Positions 61,594 through 64,000 of a stretch of DNA of 64,000 bases are shown one piece after another. The translations under genes were made by a program, and so were the position numbers. The stretch spans positions 62,001-126,000 of the forward strand of contig NZ_WSQA01000014.1 of assembly GCF_009768885.1 (NCBI RefSeq), given 5' to 3'. The notes beneath the pieces were generated by a model. It saw nothing but the letters and a program-made list of their open reading frames with translations, did no database searches and had not been told where the DNA came from. Position 1 is the stretch's first letter. Every line of letters starts with the position of its first letter. The stretch is from Sphingobacterium humi (GTDB taxonomy: Bacteria > Bacteroidota > Bacteroidia > Sphingobacteriales > Sphingobacteriaceae).

Positions 61594-62983
61594 TTCTCAT
61601 AAAGTTTGGCACCCCTTTGTTTTTGTTATTGCTGCATCTCTAATAACAATTTACACGCTGTCTAGTGGATGGTTTTCTGCGTTTTTATTTTGGTTTTTGT
61701 TATTTTTTGGGTCGATAGCATACCTTCAGTATGCGCACAGAAGGGAGTCTAAAAATATTTTAAAACTTTTCGTAATTTCATACAGTCTTTATACTATCTA
61801 TACTTTAGTGACAAACTATTTGTTTGTTAATGATCCTTCTCGAGAATTTTTCATGATTGTCGATTCTTTTAAATTTTGGAATCATTCGAACTATGTAATG
61901 TATGATTTTTCAGACGTTTGGAATCGATTTTTATTCGTCTTACCTGAGACCTCTCGTTATCCGTTATTTAGCTTTATAAATCTTCTGCTATCTTTTTTTT
62001 CTCAGTTGATAGACGTAAATAATATCTTGGTAATGAAAATCCAAAGCGTGTGGATAGGGTCAATTTCGATCCCTTATATTTATTTGTCACTTCGTAAATT
62101 TTTGCTTCAGAGTGTCGCTTACAAAGCGGCACTATTGTTCTCATTATTCTCCCATGTTGTAATTTATTCAGTTGTTTTTAATCGAGACCCTCATATTTAT
62201 TTAGTGTTTGTTTTGGCGAGTTATTTACTGGTACATTTTGACACGAAAAAATTTGTGTTTATAAAGCTGTTTGGGCTCATGTTACTCGCAATGGGGTTTA
62301 GGCTGGAACATGGTCTTTTCTTTAGCGTATTCATTATTGGATACTTTTATCTTAAAGCCACGAAAAACAAAAGTTTGTTACTAGTTTTGTTCGCTGTTCT
62401 GCCGGTTTTTTTTGCTATTTTTTCTCCTAGTTTTCTTGATAAATATGGCGATAACTCTGAAGCATATCAAAATCAGATTGACAGAGTTGAACGAACGAGC
62501 TTTTCAGCGGGAGCTGCTCTTTCAAAATTACCTCCTGGATTGAAGCAGATAGCTATGGGAATAAATAGTCAGATCGCCTCTGCCGTACCATTTTGGCGGG
62601 GATGGAAGCCAGAACCGAATGATCCGAATTTTAGGAGATTTCCTGTACCCGGGTATTTCACTTCTTGGCGTTTTATGGAAGGTGTTGCAGGTGTGTTTTG
62701 GTTTTTTGTTTGGGGTATTGTGGTCGCAGGGTTTGTGAGAGGTGTGCATAAATTTGTTCCTCAGGAGATTAAAATTCCTTTCTATATAGGCGTATTGTTG
62801 ATACTTGTGGCATCATCTTCTATTAATATTAGAAGGATTTATTGTGTTTACCCCGCGATATATATTTATGCAACGTATATATATGTATTGTTACCACCAT
62901 TTTTTCGAAATCAGGCAATTCGTTATTCAGCTATTACTTTAGTCGCATTTTATTGTATATACCTTAGTCTTAAAGGATTTTAA
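61583..62983 (+). CDS. Multi-spanning membrane protein, probable Wzy polymerase
   Basis: A 466-residue protein with about 11 predicted membrane helices (FVFVIAASLITIYTLSS, FLFWFLLFFGSIAYLQYA, FLLQSVAYKAALLFSLF, LLLVLFAVLPVFFAIFS and others) and a large loop before residue 380. The arrangement suits an O-antigen polymerase, a role otherwise missing from the locus between flippase and glycosyltransferase. No conserved Wzy motif is distinct, so this is by context. It overlaps the glycosyltransferase end by eleven bases. Confidence 0.7.
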   Translation: MICNSHKVWHPFVFVIAASLITIYTLSSGWFSAFLFWFLLFFGSIAYLQYAHRRESKNILKLFVISYSLYTIYTLVTNYLFVNDPSREFFMIVDSFKFWNHSNYVMYDFSDVWNRFLFVLPETSRYPLFSFINLLLSFFSQLIDVNNILVMKIQSVWIGSISIPYIYLSLRKFLLQSVAYKAALLFSLFSHVVIYSVVFNRDPHIYLVFVLASYLLVHFDTKKFVFIKLFGLMLLAMGFRLEHGLFFSVFIIGYFYLKATKNKSLLLVLFAVLPVFFAIFSPSFLDKYGDNSEAYQNQIDRVERTSFSAGAALSKLPPGLKQIAMGINSQIASAVPFWRGWKPEPNDPNFRRFPVPGYFTSWRFMEGVAGVFWFFVWGIVVAGFVRGVHKFVPQEIKIPFYIGVLLILVASSSINIRRIYCVYPAIYIYATYIYVLLPPFFRNQAIRYSAITLVAFYCIYLSLKGF

Positions 62984-62984
62984 T

Positions 62985-64000
62985 ATGATTTTTAAACTTA
63001 GAATTTTAATTATAATAATCTTTTCTGGATTTGTTCGAATTCAAGCTCAGTCGATTACTAGCATTCCACACGCACTTCTTCCTACTAACTATCAAACGTT
63101 AGCAATTCAACAACAATTCAACGACCTGAAGATCCGGGCTGTAAGTTTGGTCGAATATTTACCTAGAAATTACATAAAGGATGGTTCAAGAGATTATACA
63201 AAATATCTCCAAAAAGGAATAAATGAAAATGCGGTTGTTATTTTACCAAATTTCCCAGTTTTGGTAAATGATAATGGTCTTCAATTGAAAAGCAATTCTT
63301 CAATACTCTTTTTGGAGAAGTCTGAAATTATTTTGAAATCCTCAAGCAAAGGTACATATAACATATTAAATTTAGAGGGTATAAATAATGTCTCATTATT
63401 TTATCCAAGAATAAAGGGAGATCTTACTAAACATCTAGGAAAAGAAGGTGAGTGGGGAATGGGCATAATGATTAAAAGCAGCGAAAACGTGTTCATTTAC
63501 AATGGTCGGATTGAGAATTGTTGGGGAGACGGCATCTATGTCGGAGCCGTATTTGATTCTGCTCGAAAGCGGTTTCTAAAGGAATCGAAAAATATTAAAG
63601 TGTACAATACAATATGTAACTCTAATCGTCGTAATGGAATTGCTATCGTCAGTGTCGATGGTATTGAGGTTTTTAACTCCACATTTGCCAATTCCAGACT
63701 TATGTATCCTAAGGCGGGTATTGATATCGAGCCCGGCGCTGCTAAACTTGACAATGTATTTATAAAGAACTGCCTTACCTACAGAAATAAAGCTAGGGGG
63801 ATTGATTTAATGTTGAGAAAACTTGTCGGGACTGGAAGTCGAGAAATAAATATAACGATTTCAAACCACACTGATCATAGTTCTATGGTTGGGATTCGAA
63901 TTGCAGGAATTAAGAAGTATAACCGAAACTTCAATAAAACAGGGGGGAGGATTACCATATCCGGCCTAAGGGGTTCGAAGAATAATAAACTGGTTAAATT
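62985..64000 (+). CDS. Right-handed beta-helix (pectate-lyase-like) protein, 3' end outside window
   Basis: The reading frame is open from the ATG at 62985, one base after the polymerase stop, to the edge: 338 codons and no stop. A signal peptide (LRILIIIIFSGFVRIQAQ) is followed by parallel beta-helix repeats: NENAVVILPNFPVLV, SSENVFIYNGRIENCWGDGI, NIKVYNTICNSNRRNGIAIV, DGIEVFNSTFANSR. Such proteins are polysaccharide lyases, epimerases or hydrolases; with uronic-acid-forming genes nearby a polymer-processing lyase is reasonable. Catalytic residues cannot be judged because the end is missing. Confidence 0.8.
   Translation, partial: MIFKLRILIIIIFSGFVRIQAQSITSIPHALLPTNYQTLAIQQQFNDLKIRAVSLVEYLPRNYIKDGSRDYTKYLQKGINENAVVILPNFPVLVNDNGLQLKSNSSILFLEKSEIILKSSSKGTYNILNLEGINNVSLFYPRIKGDLTKHLGKEGEWGMGIMIKSSENVFIYNGRIENCWGDGIYVGAVFDSARKRFLKESKNIKVYNTICNSNRRNGIAIVSVDGIEVFNSTFANSRLMYPKAGIDIEPGAAKLDNVFIKNCLTYRNKARGIDLMLRKLVGTGSREINITISNHTDHSSMVGIRIAGIKKYNRNFNKTGGRITISGLRGSKNNKLVK

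Overview
The window looks like a chromosomal segment of a Bacteroidota bacterium, most likely of the Sphingobacteriaceae (Sphingobacterium/Pedobacter-like). This rests on AT-rich DNA, promoters of the TTTG-N20-TAnnTTTG type, few Shine-Dalgarno sequences, and typical families: fimbrillin-like lipoproteins, TPR-linked signalling proteins, an RF2 gene with a programmed frameshift, and a large polysaccharide locus. I recognise no intact rRNA or tRNA gene, no CRISPR array and no insertion sequence.

Positions 1-4110 hold housekeeping genes: dcd, a DUF2383 four-helix protein, prfB with its +1 frameshift site, and pgi. From the pgi terminator to about 14.9 kb lies an accessory stretch rich in decayed genes: an AAA+ ATPase, a GNAT acetyltransferase, a RecG-like/AlbA_2 regulator, an AbiEii toxin, a HEAT-like protein and a tRNA-Cys-like remnant. 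Intact genes among them are yggS, a GNAT gene, a divergent MocR regulator with a cupin/DapA-like/thioredoxin-like/ferredoxin operon, an AraC regulator with a DUF417 (RclC-like) membrane protein, and a YbdG-type mechanosensitive channel.

Positions 15-23.4 kb hold a secreted protein, a periplasmic C-terminal protease (Prc), a TPR protein, a TPR histidine kinase with a NarL-type response regulator, and a lipoprotein/beta-barrel pair. Positions 23.7-30.1 kb form an osmotic-stress module. The potassium transporter genes trkA/trkH face away from gpsA, a HAD phosphatase, a GT20 glucosylglycerol-phosphate synthase and mscS. The phosphatase and synthase appear to be one fused gene cut by a single in-frame TAA. 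A gene-poor 1.9 kb stretch with three minus-strand terminator hairpins follows.

Positions 32-38.5 kb hold rarA, a DEDDh exonuclease, manC, a CpsB-type phosphatase, and a tail-to-tail pair of heme oxygenase and bacteriophytochrome kinase. From 39.5 kb to the right edge lies surface-polysaccharide biosynthesis: dTDP-L-rhamnose genes rfbBCDA, a TPR-HTH regulator, a fimbrillin-like lipoprotein, an orphan ABC exporter, an acyltransferase, a wHTH regulator, two nucleotide-sugar dehydrogenases, a 4-epimerase, a flippase, a pyruvyl-transferase-like protein, a glycosyltransferase, a Wzy-like membrane protein and a beta-helix protein cut by the window end.
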